Shown here one piece after another: positions 1 to 8,046 of a DNA stretch of 10,419 nt; positions within the stretch are counted from its first letter, which is position 1; every line of letters starts with the position of its first letter. The DNA lies in contig CAZXOC010000264.1 in assembly GCA_964642165.1 (NCBI GenBank), positions 1 through 10,419 on the forward strand. Direction: 5' to 3'. The translations under genes and the position numbers were made by a program. A model generated the notes under the pieces. The model had not been told where the DNA came from, ran no database searches, and saw nothing but the letters and a program-made list of their open reading frames with translations. Origin of the DNA: CAYRVX01 sp964642165 (lineage in GTDB: Bacteria; Planctomycetota; Phycisphaerae; SM23-33).

Positions 1-156
1 GGCATGCAGACGGCCGAGAACATCGTCGCCATAAACACCGACCCCGAGGCCCAGATATTCCGCGTCGCCGACATCGGCATCGTCGGCGACCTTTTCGAGG
101 TCCTGCCGCTGCTGACGAAGCGCATTATGGAAGAGAAGAAAAAAGAGCAGGTGTGA
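1..156 (+). CDS. etfA: Electron transfer flavoprotein alpha subunit, C-terminal fragment
   Basis: Partial gene cut by the left edge. The 51 visible codons read in frame 1 to a TGA at 154-156. The peptide contains IVAINTDPEAQIFRVADIG followed by IVGDLFEVLPLLT, which is the highly conserved C-terminal end of EtfA, the segment that helps bind FAD and the adenine nucleotide in ETF heterodimers. It ends in a short lysine/glutamate-rich tail. ETF shuttles electrons between flavoprotein dehydrogenases and the respiratory chain, or takes part in flavin-based bifurcation or confurcation. The next gene, a GlcD-type FAD dehydrogenase, starts 28 bases downstream, so the two are probably co-transcribed. 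An etfB gene would be expected just left of the window. Two ATA codons in this short piece are unusual for such GC-rich DNA. The family call is secure; whether this is a bifurcating-type ETF cannot be judged from the tail. Confidence 0.9.
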   Translation, partial: GMQTAENIVAINTDPEAQIFRVADIGIVGDLFEVLPLLTKRIMEEKKKEQV

Positions 157-184
157 AGGTCCCATTGGATCATGTTGGACCAGG

Positions 185-1615
<1,431 letters not shown>

Positions 1616-1627
1616 CCGGTCAGCCCC

Positions 1628-3304
1628 ATGGAGCGTGCCGCCATGCCGACCACGATCGCCATCGGACTCGCCGCCACACTCCTGGCGGCTACGTCGATCC
1701 TCGCCGCCGAGCCCCGGACCGGCACCTGGGGCGATCAGGGCGACGGGACGTACCGCAACCCGATCCTCAACGGCGACTACCCCGACGTCGACATCGAGCA
1801 GGCCGGCGAGGCCTACTACATGATCACGTCGACGAACCACTACGCCCCGGGCATGACGCTGCTCGAATCGAGGGACCTGGTCAACTGGCGGATCATCGGC
1901 CACGTCTTCGACAAGCTGACGTGGGAGCCTAAGTACAACTGGGACCGAATGGACGGGTACCGCCTCGGCGTGTGGGCGGGCGACCTGGCCCGCCATGGGG
2001 GGAAGTGGTACTGCTACTTCATCGACGCCTCGAGCGGCCTCTACGCGAGCGCGGCCGACAAGATCACCGGCCCGTGGACGAAGCCCGTGTGCATGCTGGC
2101 GAAGCGCCACTGGACGGACCCGGCCGTGTTCTGGGACGACGAGACGAAGCGCGCGTACCTCGTCTGCAACTTCGGCCGCGACCCATCGGCCAAGACGCGG
2201 GGCAACCAGACGCGGCTGTTCCGGATGAGCTGGGACGGCCTGAAGCTGCTGGACGAGGGCAAGGCGATCTACAGCGGCCCCGGCGCGGAGGCGGCCAAGA
2301 TCTACAAGGTCGACGGCAGGTGGTACATCTTCATGGCCGAGTGGCGAAGCAACGACCGCAAGCAGATCGTGCTCCGGTCGAAGACCGACAGCCTCTACGG
2401 CCCGTTCGAGCGCCGGGTGGTGATGGAGAAGGGCAGCGTGGTCCGCCGCAGCGTCTGCCAGGGGGCGCTGGTTCGGGCGGCCGACGGCTCGTGGTGGTAC
2501 ACGCATCAACTCGTCCAGACGCGGGCCAAGCGCAAGGGTGACCTGGCCGGCCCGACGACCGGCGAGTCCTTCGAGGGCCGCTCCCAGTGGCTCGTGCCCG
2601 TCCGGTGGCAGGACGGCTGGCCCGTGCTCGGCAAAGACGCCGACGGCAACGGCGTCGGCAACACCGTCCGGCAGGCTCGCAAGCCGATCGCCGGCCACCC
2701 CGTCACCGCCCCGCAGACGGACGACGACTTCGATTCGCGCACGCTCTCGCCGCAGTGGCAGTGGAACCACAACCCCCGGGACGACCGCTGGTCGCTGACG
2801 GCGCGGCCGGGCTGGCTGCGGCTGACCGCCAGCGTGCCCGTCGGCGAGGGCGGTTTCTGGAACGCCTGCAACACGATCAGCCAGCGATTGATGGGGCGGG
2901 GCAGGGGCACGGCGACGGCCCGCGTCGACGTCCGCGGAATGGCGCCGGGGCAGGAGGCCGGGCTCAACCGCCACAGCGGGCAATACCACCTGCTCAGCAT
3001 CGTCGCCGGCGCCGACGGTGCCCGCCGCCTGAAGTTCGACGCGAACGGCAAGGTGACGCTCGGCCCGGCGGTCGAGGGCGACGTGATCACCCTCCGCACC
3101 GTGAACGACGGCCCGGAAGCCCACTTCGCCTACAGCCTGGACGGCAAGCGTTTCACGCGGTTCGGCAGCACGTTCACGATCCGCTTCGGCCGCTGGCGGG
3201 GGGACCGGATCGGCCTGCACTGCTGGAACTCCCGCGAGCCCGCCGGACACATCGACATCGATTGGTTCACCTATGACTACGACGGCCCAAAACCCGCGAA
3301 GTAG
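1628..3304 (+). CDS. Secreted glycoside hydrolase family 43 (beta-xylosidase / alpha-L-arabinofuranosidase-like)
   Basis: A 558-residue protein. An N-terminal hydrophobic stretch (about residues 8-27, ending ILAAEP) looks like a cleavable signal peptide, so it is exported. The five-bladed propeller domain covers about residues 40-350 and shows the GH43 acidic triad: D53 in NPILNGDYPDVD as general base, D164 in HWTDPAVF as pKa modulator, and E221 in GAEAAKIYK as proton donor. A second domain (about 364-553, DDFDSRTLSPQWQW onward) matches the GH43 C-terminal concanavalin-like beta-sandwich. The segments QGALV..DGSWWYTH and VPVRWQDGWPVLG resemble subfamily 12 as I recall it. The likely role is removal of arabinose or xylose from plant-type glycans. 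Start: ATG 1628 supplies the only basic residue before the hydrophobic core; ATG 1643, preceded by GGAG at 1630-1633, is an equally plausible start giving 553 residues. The gene lies 12 bases after the dehydrogenase and overlaps the next gene by 32 bases. Confidence 0.88.
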   Translation: MERAAMPTTIAIGLAATLLAATSILAAEPRTGTWGDQGDGTYRNPILNGDYPDVDIEQAGEAYYMITSTNHYAPGMTLLESRDLVNWRIIGHVFDKLTWEPKYNWDRMDGYRLGVWAGDLARHGGKWYCYFIDASSGLYASAADKITGPWTKPVCMLAKRHWTDPAVFWDDETKRAYLVCNFGRDPSAKTRGNQTRLFRMSWDGLKLLDEGKAIYSGPGAEAAKIYKVDGRWYIFMAEWRSNDRKQIVLRSKTDSLYGPFERRVVMEKGSVVRRSVCQGALVRAADGSWWYTHQLVQTRAKRKGDLAGPTTGESFEGRSQWLVPVRWQDGWPVLGKDADGNGVGNTVRQARKPIAGHPVTAPQTDDDFDSRTLSPQWQWNHNPRDDRWSLTARPGWLRLTASVPVGEGGFWNACNTISQRLMGRGRGTATARVDVRGMAPGQEAGLNRHSGQYHLLSIVAGADGARRLKFDANGKVTLGPAVEGDVITLRTVNDGPEAHFAYSLDGKRFTRFGSTFTIRFGRWRGDRIGLHCWNSREPAGHIDIDWFTYDYDGPKPAK

Positions 3305-5024
3305 GGAAGCACGCCCTGCCGCCCGCGCGGCGCGGGGCGAGAGGCAGGTCCTGATCGCCACGATCCTGGTGCTGGCCGCCGGCCTGCCGGCCCGCCCGGA
3401 GGAGCGCGCGCCGGCGGGCGAGGTCGCCGGTCGGGCCGACCGCCTCGTCGCCGGCGTCCGCACGTTCGCCGAGACGGTCCTGTCCCGCGGCCGCGACGTC
3501 TATGGCAAAAAGCACACGCCGCTGTTCGTGGACGGGCTCCACGCTCGAACGCTGGAGCCGGTTCGCTGGCAGAAGAGCGGCCAGACGTGGGTGCTCTGCA
3601 ACGTCGCCAGCCAGCAGCCGCTGCTCCGCCTGCTGGACGGGCTGACGGCGCTGACGGGCGAGGCGAAGTACCGCCGGGCGGCGGAGGATGCGACGCGCCA
3701 CGCGCTGAAGCACCTGCGCACGCCCAACGGGCTGCTGTCCTGGGGCGGGCATCTGGCGTGGGACCTGGAGGGCGACCGGGGCGTCGGCCAGTACGCCGAC
3801 GTCCACGAGCTGAAAGGCCACCAGCCGTACTTCCGGCTGATGTGGCGGGTGGACCCGGCGGCGACTCGCAAGCTGATGGAGACGATCTGGGCGGCGCACG
3901 TGCTGGACTGGTCGCGCCTGGACTACAACCGCCACGCCAGCGGGAAGCGCCCCGCCGCGGCGAAGTGGGGGGCGACGTTCGATGAGGACATCGAGGTTCC
4001 CTTCCCCGCCAAGGGCGGCAACCTGTCGTTCGTGAACGTCGCGCCGCCGTTGATCCACAGCGGCACGATGCTGGCCGTGCTGGACGCCAACGCAGCCGCA
4101 CTGACCTGGACGCGGCGCCTGGTCTATCGGTGGCAGCAGGGCGAGCACCCCAAGACGGGCCTCTGCGGCGGGCAGGTCAGCTACCGCAAGCACGACCGGG
4201 CCCGCGACGCCCTCGGGCACGTCCATCCGAAGATCAACGAGGCGAAGATCGTCGCCTCGTACCACCAGACGTGCCGGTATCACCAGCTCCCCCTGTCGCA
4301 GATGCAGGCCGGCGAAGCGCTGATCGCCGCCGGCGGGAAGCGGCGCGACGTCGGCAGGCAGTTCATCGAGTGGGCCTCCGGCGACCTGAAGGCCTACGCG
4401 CAGCGGACCTACGACCCGAAGACCGGCCAGTTCGTGGCCAGGATGATCGACGGAACGCCGCTGAAGTGGCAGCAGGCCCGGACGGGCTACTACACGCCCC
4501 GAAGCTTCGCGCCCCGCCGCCCCGACTTCCTGGTCCTGTGGAACTACACCACGGCCTACCGCCTGACCCGCGACGAGGCCCACTGGCGCATGGTGCGTGA
4601 GCTGCTGGGCCGCCTGGGCCTCGGGAAGGCCGGCCCGCCCGACGCCACGCGCAGGGACCTGCGCCTCGACACCAGGAGCACCGACTGGCGGGCGATCTAC
4701 GCCCTGCTCGACCTGCACGAGGCGACGGGGGATCGCGCGTTCCTCCGCCTGGCCGCGCGCATCGCCGACAACATCGTGGCGACCCGAAGCCCGACGGGGC
4801 TGTTCCCCCGGCCCGGCCGCGACTATGCCCGAACCGGCGACGAGGCCCCGCTGGCCGTCCTGCACGTGGTCGCCGCCCTCCGAGGCAAGCGATCGGCCAT
4901 GCCCCGGGCGGTCTACGACAGCCGCTTCTTCCACTGCGAGTACCACGGCCCGCTGGCGAAGCACCAGCAGAAGCGCGCGGACAAGCGCACGTACGACAAC
5001 CTGGTGTTCTTCGGCGGCCCGTGA
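3273..5024 (+). CDS. Secreted polysaccharide lyase, probable pectate lyase family 2 (PL2)
   Basis: A 583-residue, tryptophan- and arginine-rich, largely helical protein of PL2 length. A basic N-terminus (REARPAARAARGERQ) precedes a hydrophobic core (about 26-40, VLIATILVLAAGLPA), so a signal peptide is likely. The mature part opens with FAETVLSRGRDVYGKKHTPL and resembles the (alpha/alpha) barrel of family 2 pectate lyases. Candidate catalytic residues are H160 (GGHLAWD), E179 (VHELKGHQPYF) and adjacent R220-H221 (YNRHASG). From my memory of the Yersinia PL2A work, the metal ligands are His109, Glu130 and His172 and the Brønsted base is Arg171. The Glu-to-Arg spacing here is the same 41 residues, with the base next to a His. 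PL2 enzymes cleave homogalacturonan by beta-elimination. The start overlaps the GH43 gene by 32 bases, suggesting translational coupling. Another all-helical glycan-active family is the main alternative. Confidence 0.62.
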   Translation: MTTTAQNPRSREARPAARAARGERQVLIATILVLAAGLPARPEERAPAGEVAGRADRLVAGVRTFAETVLSRGRDVYGKKHTPLFVDGLHARTLEPVRWQKSGQTWVLCNVASQQPLLRLLDGLTALTGEAKYRRAAEDATRHALKHLRTPNGLLSWGGHLAWDLEGDRGVGQYADVHELKGHQPYFRLMWRVDPAATRKLMETIWAAHVLDWSRLDYNRHASGKRPAAAKWGATFDEDIEVPFPAKGGNLSFVNVAPPLIHSGTMLAVLDANAAALTWTRRLVYRWQQGEHPKTGLCGGQVSYRKHDRARDALGHVHPKINEAKIVASYHQTCRYHQLPLSQMQAGEALIAAGGKRRDVGRQFIEWASGDLKAYAQRTYDPKTGQFVARMIDGTPLKWQQARTGYYTPRSFAPRRPDFLVLWNYTTAYRLTRDEAHWRMVRELLGRLGLGKAGPPDATRRDLRLDTRSTDWRAIYALLDLHEATGDRAFLRLAARIADNIVATRSPTGLFPRPGRDYARTGDEAPLAVLHVVAALRGKRSAMPRAVYDSRFFHCEYHGPLAKHQQKRADKRTYDNLVFFGGP

Positions 5025-5177
5025 CGGATCGTATCCGGCCCCGGGCGCTGTGCCGCGCGCGGCGCGCCCGCGGTCACATTGCCCTTGCCCCCGGGGGCTC
5101 CGGAGGCGAAACTGCCGCCCGGCCGCGGGACGACGGCGCGGCGGCAACTCGGTTGGTTCCTGTCGAAAGGGTCATTC
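5025..5177. other. Intergenic spacer with GC-rich palindromes between lyase and symporter genes
   Basis: A 153-base gap inside the plus-strand cassette. Immediately after the lyase stop is a small hairpin, CGGAT/ATCCG (5025-5029 with 5033-5037, 3-base loop). Two perfect 12-base palindromes follow: GCCGCGCGCGGC at 5052-5063 and GCCCCCGGGGGC at 5087-5098. None is followed by a T-tract, so an intrinsic terminator is not supported. They could stabilise or segment the mRNA between the enzyme genes and the transporter gene, or simply reflect the high GC. I see no convincing promoter here. Confidence 0.4.
5166..5171 (+). promoter_or_regulatory. Ribosome binding site that fixes the symporter start
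   Basis: AAAGGG lies six bases before the GTG at 5178. It is the best Shine-Dalgarno match in the region. It places the start just ahead of the first membrane helix (ELFDWVVIAGYFG) and excludes the upstream in-frame TTG at 5079, which would add a proline- and arginine-rich 33-residue leader not expected in this family. Confidence 0.7.
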
Positions 5178-6857
5178 GTGGAACTGTTCGACTGGGTCGT
5201 GATCGCCGGGTACTTCGGCGCCCTGGTGGGTGTGGTGTGGTGGTCCTCCAAGCGTCAGCAGACCAGCGCCGACTACTTTCTCGCGGGGCGGAACATCGGC
5301 TTCTTCGCGATCGGCGGGTCGCTGTTCGCCAGCAACATCGGCTCGGAGCACATCGTCGGCCTGGCCGGGCAGGGCGCCACGACGGGCATGGCGATGGCGC
5401 ACTGGGAGCTGCACGCATGGATCCTCGTCCTGCTGGCGTGGGTCTTCGTGCCCTTCTACTACCGAAGCGGCGTCTACACGATGCCGGAGTTCCTGGAGAA
5501 GCGCTTCAGCGCCCGCGCGAGGTGGATCCTGTCGGTCATCTCGCTGGTGGCGTACGTCTTCACGAAGGTCTCCGTGACGGTCTACGCCGGGGCGGTGGTC
5601 TTCCGGGCGCTGCTGCCCGACACGTTCGGCAGCCCCGAGAACGCCTTCTGGGTCGGCGCGTTCGCCACGGTGATCCTGACCGGCATCTACACCGTCTTCG
5701 GCGGCCTGCGGGCCGTGCTCTACACCGACACCGCCCAGGCGATCGTCCTGCTGGTCGGGGCGTTCTTCATCACGGTGTTCGGCCTGAGCAAGCTGGGCGG
5801 CTGGGGCGAGCTGGTGGTCCAGGCGAGCAAGCGGGCCGCCGACTTCGCGCTGTGGCGCCCCCTGTCCGACCCGGGCTTCCCCTGGCTGGGCATCCTGATC
5901 GCCTCGCCGGTGGTGGGCATCTGGTACTGGTGCACCGACCAGTACATCGTGCAGCGGACGCTATCGGCGAAGAGCCTCAAGGACGCCCGCCGCGGCGCGC
6001 TGTGGGGGGCGCTGCTGAAGGTCTGGCCGGTGCTGATCTTCCTCGTCCCCGGGCTCATCGGCCTCATCCTGCACGAGCAGGGCGTCATCAGCATTCCCAC
6101 CAAGATGGTGAACGGGCGGAACGTCCTGGACGGCGACAGCGTCTTCCCCACGATGGTGATGGCCGTGCTGCCCCAGGGGCTCCGCGGGCTGGTCGTGGCG
6201 GCCCTGCTGGCGGCCCTGATGAGCTCCCTGTCGAGCCTGTTCAACTCCTCGGCGTCGCTGTTCACCGTGGACATCTACGAGAAGATCCGACCGGGCATGT
6301 CGGAGAGGCACCTCGTCAAGGTGGGGCGGATCGCCACCGGCGTCGTCGTGGTGCTCGGCATCCTGTGGATTCCGGTCATGCCCCTGATCTCCGGCGGGGG
6401 GCTCTACAAGTACCTCCAGGAGGTGCAGCAGTACCTCGCGCCGCCGATCACGGCCGTGTTCCTGCTCGGGCTCTTCTGGAAGCGAATCAACTCGCGGGGG
6501 GCGGTGTGCGGCCTGGTGGTCGGGTTCATCCTGGGCATGATCAAGCTGACGATCCAGGCGTTCTTCGGCGCCGAGAAGATCGCCAGCCCGGCGTTTCTCG
6601 CGGCCGTCGGCGACTTCAACTTCCTGTACTTCTCCGGCGTGCTGTTCGCCGTCAGCGTCGTGGTCATCACCGTCACGTCGCTCCTGAGCGCCCCGCCGCC
6701 GCCCGAGCAGATCGCCAGCCTCACCTACGCCACCGCCACCGACGAGGACCGGCGCGTCAACCGCGCGAACTGGAACCGCTGGGATATCCTGCTGACGGTC
6801 GTCGTGCTCGGCCTGGTGGTCGGGCTGTACGTGTACTTCAGCTTCTGGCTGGGGTAA
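5178..6857 (+). CDS. Sodium:solute symporter (SSS/SLC5 family), SGLT-like sugar transporter
   Basis: A 559-residue inner-membrane protein with about fourteen hydrophobic segments, the normal SSS length. Family landmarks, numbered from GTG 5178, are: YFLAGRNIGF near 33-42; SLFASNIGSEHIVGLAG at 48-64, where SGLT proteins carry sugar-contacting Asn and His residues; SSLSSLFNSSASLFTVDIY at 349-367, the conserved serine helix of the Na2 site; and YLQEVQQYLAPPITAVFLLGLFWKRI near 412-437, close to the SGLT signature. A last helix follows a hydrophilic loop of about 30 residues. It most likely imports a monosaccharide or small uronate with Na+. As last gene of the plus-strand cassette it would take up a product of the GH43 and lyase enzymes. 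The substrate itself cannot be read from sequence. The start was chosen for the AAAGGG six bases upstream. Confidence 0.9.
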   Translation: MELFDWVVIAGYFGALVGVVWWSSKRQQTSADYFLAGRNIGFFAIGGSLFASNIGSEHIVGLAGQGATTGMAMAHWELHAWILVLLAWVFVPFYYRSGVYTMPEFLEKRFSARARWILSVISLVAYVFTKVSVTVYAGAVVFRALLPDTFGSPENAFWVGAFATVILTGIYTVFGGLRAVLYTDTAQAIVLLVGAFFITVFGLSKLGGWGELVVQASKRAADFALWRPLSDPGFPWLGILIASPVVGIWYWCTDQYIVQRTLSAKSLKDARRGALWGALLKVWPVLIFLVPGLIGLILHEQGVISIPTKMVNGRNVLDGDSVFPTMVMAVLPQGLRGLVVAALLAALMSSLSSLFNSSASLFTVDIYEKIRPGMSERHLVKVGRIATGVVVVLGILWIPVMPLISGGGLYKYLQEVQQYLAPPITAVFLLGLFWKRINSRGAVCGLVVGFILGMIKLTIQAFFGAEKIASPAFLAAVGDFNFLYFSGVLFAVSVVVITVTSLLSAPPPPEQIASLTYATATDEDRRVNRANWNRWDILLTVVVLGLVVGLYVYFSFWLG

Positions 6858-6890
6858 CGGGCGCCCGGGTGGCGCGCGGGCCGGCCGCGA
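6858..6890. terminator. Convergent-gene junction with GC hairpins, possible bidirectional transcription stop
   Basis: Only 33 bases separate the stop of the symporter gene from the stop of the minus-strand oxidoreductase gene. They hold a perfect palindrome, CGGGCGCCCG (6858-6867), and a 5-bp hairpin, CGCGG/CCGCG (6875-6879 with 6885-6889). Neither has a T-tract, so a classical Rho-independent terminator is not shown. The position between convergent genes is the main reason to suspect a termination role. Confidence 0.25.
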
Positions 6891-7907
6891 TCACATCGCC
6901 CGCACGGGCATCCGGCGGCCCTTGCGGCTGGACGCCATCGCCGCGAAGACCATCGCCAGCGACTTGATGTTGTCGTGGCACTCGGTCTGGGGCGTGCGCC
7001 CCGTGCGCAGGAAGGCGAGCATCTCCCGCAGCGCGCCGCGCATGCCCCCGTGCTTCACCGTCGCCTTCGGGGCCTTGATCGGCCGGAGCTTGTGGAAGAA
7101 GCCCTTCCCGCCCGAGATGACCTCGCCCGTGGGCTCGCGGTCCTGCTCGTACAGCAGGCTGCCCCGGTCGCCGACGAACCGCCAGTCGCCGTTCCAGCTC
7201 GTGTTGCAGCCCTCCGAGCACCAGCTCCCGACCAGCGAGAAGACGACGTTGTCGGTCATCTCGAAGACGATCGTGGCGGCCGCGTCGCCCTTGTACCACG
7301 AGCCGGCGGGGTTGAACTCCCTGCAGTACACCGCGACCGGCTCGACGCCCGTCATGAACCGGCACAGGTCGAACTGGTGGATCAGCATGTCGAGGATCAG
7401 CGGGCTTTCCATCTTCGTGCGGAAGCCCGCGAAGTGCGCGCCGATGTAGAACTCGCAGTTGATCGTGGTGAGCCGGCCGACCTTCCCGCCGGTCACCGCG
7501 CGGCGGACGCGCTCGTGCAGCGCGCTCCACCGCCGCGACTGGCTGACCATGTACAGGCGGCCCGCCCGCTCGGAGGCCTTCACCATCCGCCGGGCCTCGG
7601 GCATGCTGGAGGCCATGGGCTTCTCGCCGACGACGTGGCAGCCGGCCCGCAGCGCGGCGCACGTCACGGCGCAGTGCGCCTCGGGCGTGGTCAGGTCCAC
7701 GACGAAGTCGGGTCGGGCCTTCCTCAGCGTGGCCTTCAGGTCGGTCGAGGCGGCGCAGTCCAGCCCGTGCTTCTTGATCCGCGCCTTCGCCGCCGCCAGA
7801 CGAAGATCGACCACGGCCGCAATGTCCACCTTCTCGGCGATCAGCGGCGGGAACCACGCTCCGGAAATTCCGCCCGCCCCCACGACGACTGCACGCTCGC
7901 GCGCCAT
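6891..7907 (-). CDS. Gfo/Idh/MocA-family NAD(P)-dependent oxidoreductase
   Basis: A complete 338-residue protein of typical family length. The N-terminal Rossmann fold starts with VVVGAGGISGAWFPPL (GxGGxxG near 10-16). VDLTTPEAHCA (70-80) and GEKPMASS (94-101) form the cofactor and active-site segment, with K96 of the EKP motif as the conserved lysine. The C-terminal alpha/beta domain has DMLIHQFDLCRFM (173-185), with D173 and H177 in the places of the family's catalytic Asp and His. These enzymes oxidise or reduce sugars, inositols or related hydroxy compounds; the specific substrate cannot be assigned. There is no signal peptide, so it is cytoplasmic. It points towards the symporter gene and lies 139 bases downstream of hypF on the same strand. 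AAGGAG six bases before the ATG (7914-7919) supports the start. It may act on imported sugars, but its opposite orientation makes co-regulation with the cassette uncertain. Confidence 0.92.
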   Translation of the reverse strand: MARERAVVVGAGGISGAWFPPLIAEKVDIAAVVDLRLAAAKARIKKHGLDCAASTDLKATLRKARPDFVVDLTTPEAHCAVTCAALRAGCHVVGEKPMASSMPEARRMVKASERAGRLYMVSQSRRWSALHERVRRAVTGGKVGRLTTINCEFYIGAHFAGFRTKMESPLILDMLIHQFDLCRFMTGVEPVAVYCREFNPAGSWYKGDAAATIVFEMTDNVVFSLVGSWCSEGCNTSWNGDWRFVGDRGSLLYEQDREPTGEVISGGKGFFHKLRPIKAPKATVKHGGMRGALREMLAFLRTGRTPQTECHDNIKSLAMVFAAMASSRKGRRMPVRAM

Positions 7908-7913
7908 GCTTTG

Positions 7914-7919
7914 CTCCTT
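7914..7919 (-). promoter_or_regulatory. Ribosome binding site of the Gfo/Idh/MocA gene
   Basis: Read on the minus strand, AAGGAG lies six bases ahead of the ATG at 7907. It is a near-consensus Shine-Dalgarno sequence and the strongest one in the window. Confidence 0.8.
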
Positions 7920-7976
7920 CGCTGCCTTGGATGTGCGGATCGCCGCCGCGGCCGCCGCGGGGCCACCAAGCGGACA

Positions 7977-8004
7977 AGCCTATTCACAGGCGGGCCGGAT
8001 TCAA
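7977..8004 (-). promoter_or_regulatory. Possible weak sigma70-like promoter for the oxidoreductase gene
   Basis: In the 139-base gap between hypF and the oxidoreductase gene, the minus strand reads TTGAAT (8004-7999), a 16-base spacer, then TAGGCT (7982-7977). The match to consensus is only 4/6 and 3/6. The site is about 70 bases upstream of the ATG and lies in the least GC-rich part of the gap. The rest of the gap holds a GC-rich CCG/CGG run (about 7941-7960) and a TTTTT run on the minus strand (8019-8023) without a clear stem. Read-through from hypF is the alternative. Confidence 0.2.
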
Positions 8005-8046
8005 GCGCAGCGGGGAGAAAAAGCAGCACCGGGACGTTGGCGGGCC

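Noticed and set aside
3267..5147. A 626-codon minus-strand open frame opposite the lyase gene.
   Set aside because: Composition is that of an antisense shadow (Arg, Ala, Val, Gln, Leu), and it has no start context or motif. The plus-strand protein has a signal peptide and ordered candidate active-site residues.
5079..5177. N-terminal extension of the symporter from a TTG at 5079.
   Set aside because: No Shine-Dalgarno sequence precedes it, the added residues are proline/arginine-rich, and GTG 5178 has AAAGGG at ideal spacing just before the first membrane helix.
7941..7960. CCG/CGG-rich run containing the palindrome GCGGCCGC upstream of the oxidoreductase gene, considered as an operator.
   Set aside because: It is low-complexity GC sequence with no recognisable regulator motif and no second copy elsewhere in the window.
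8010..8046. Terminator for hypF using the TTTTT run on the minus strand at 8019-8023.
   Set aside because: I could not find a convincing GC stem immediately before the T-run.
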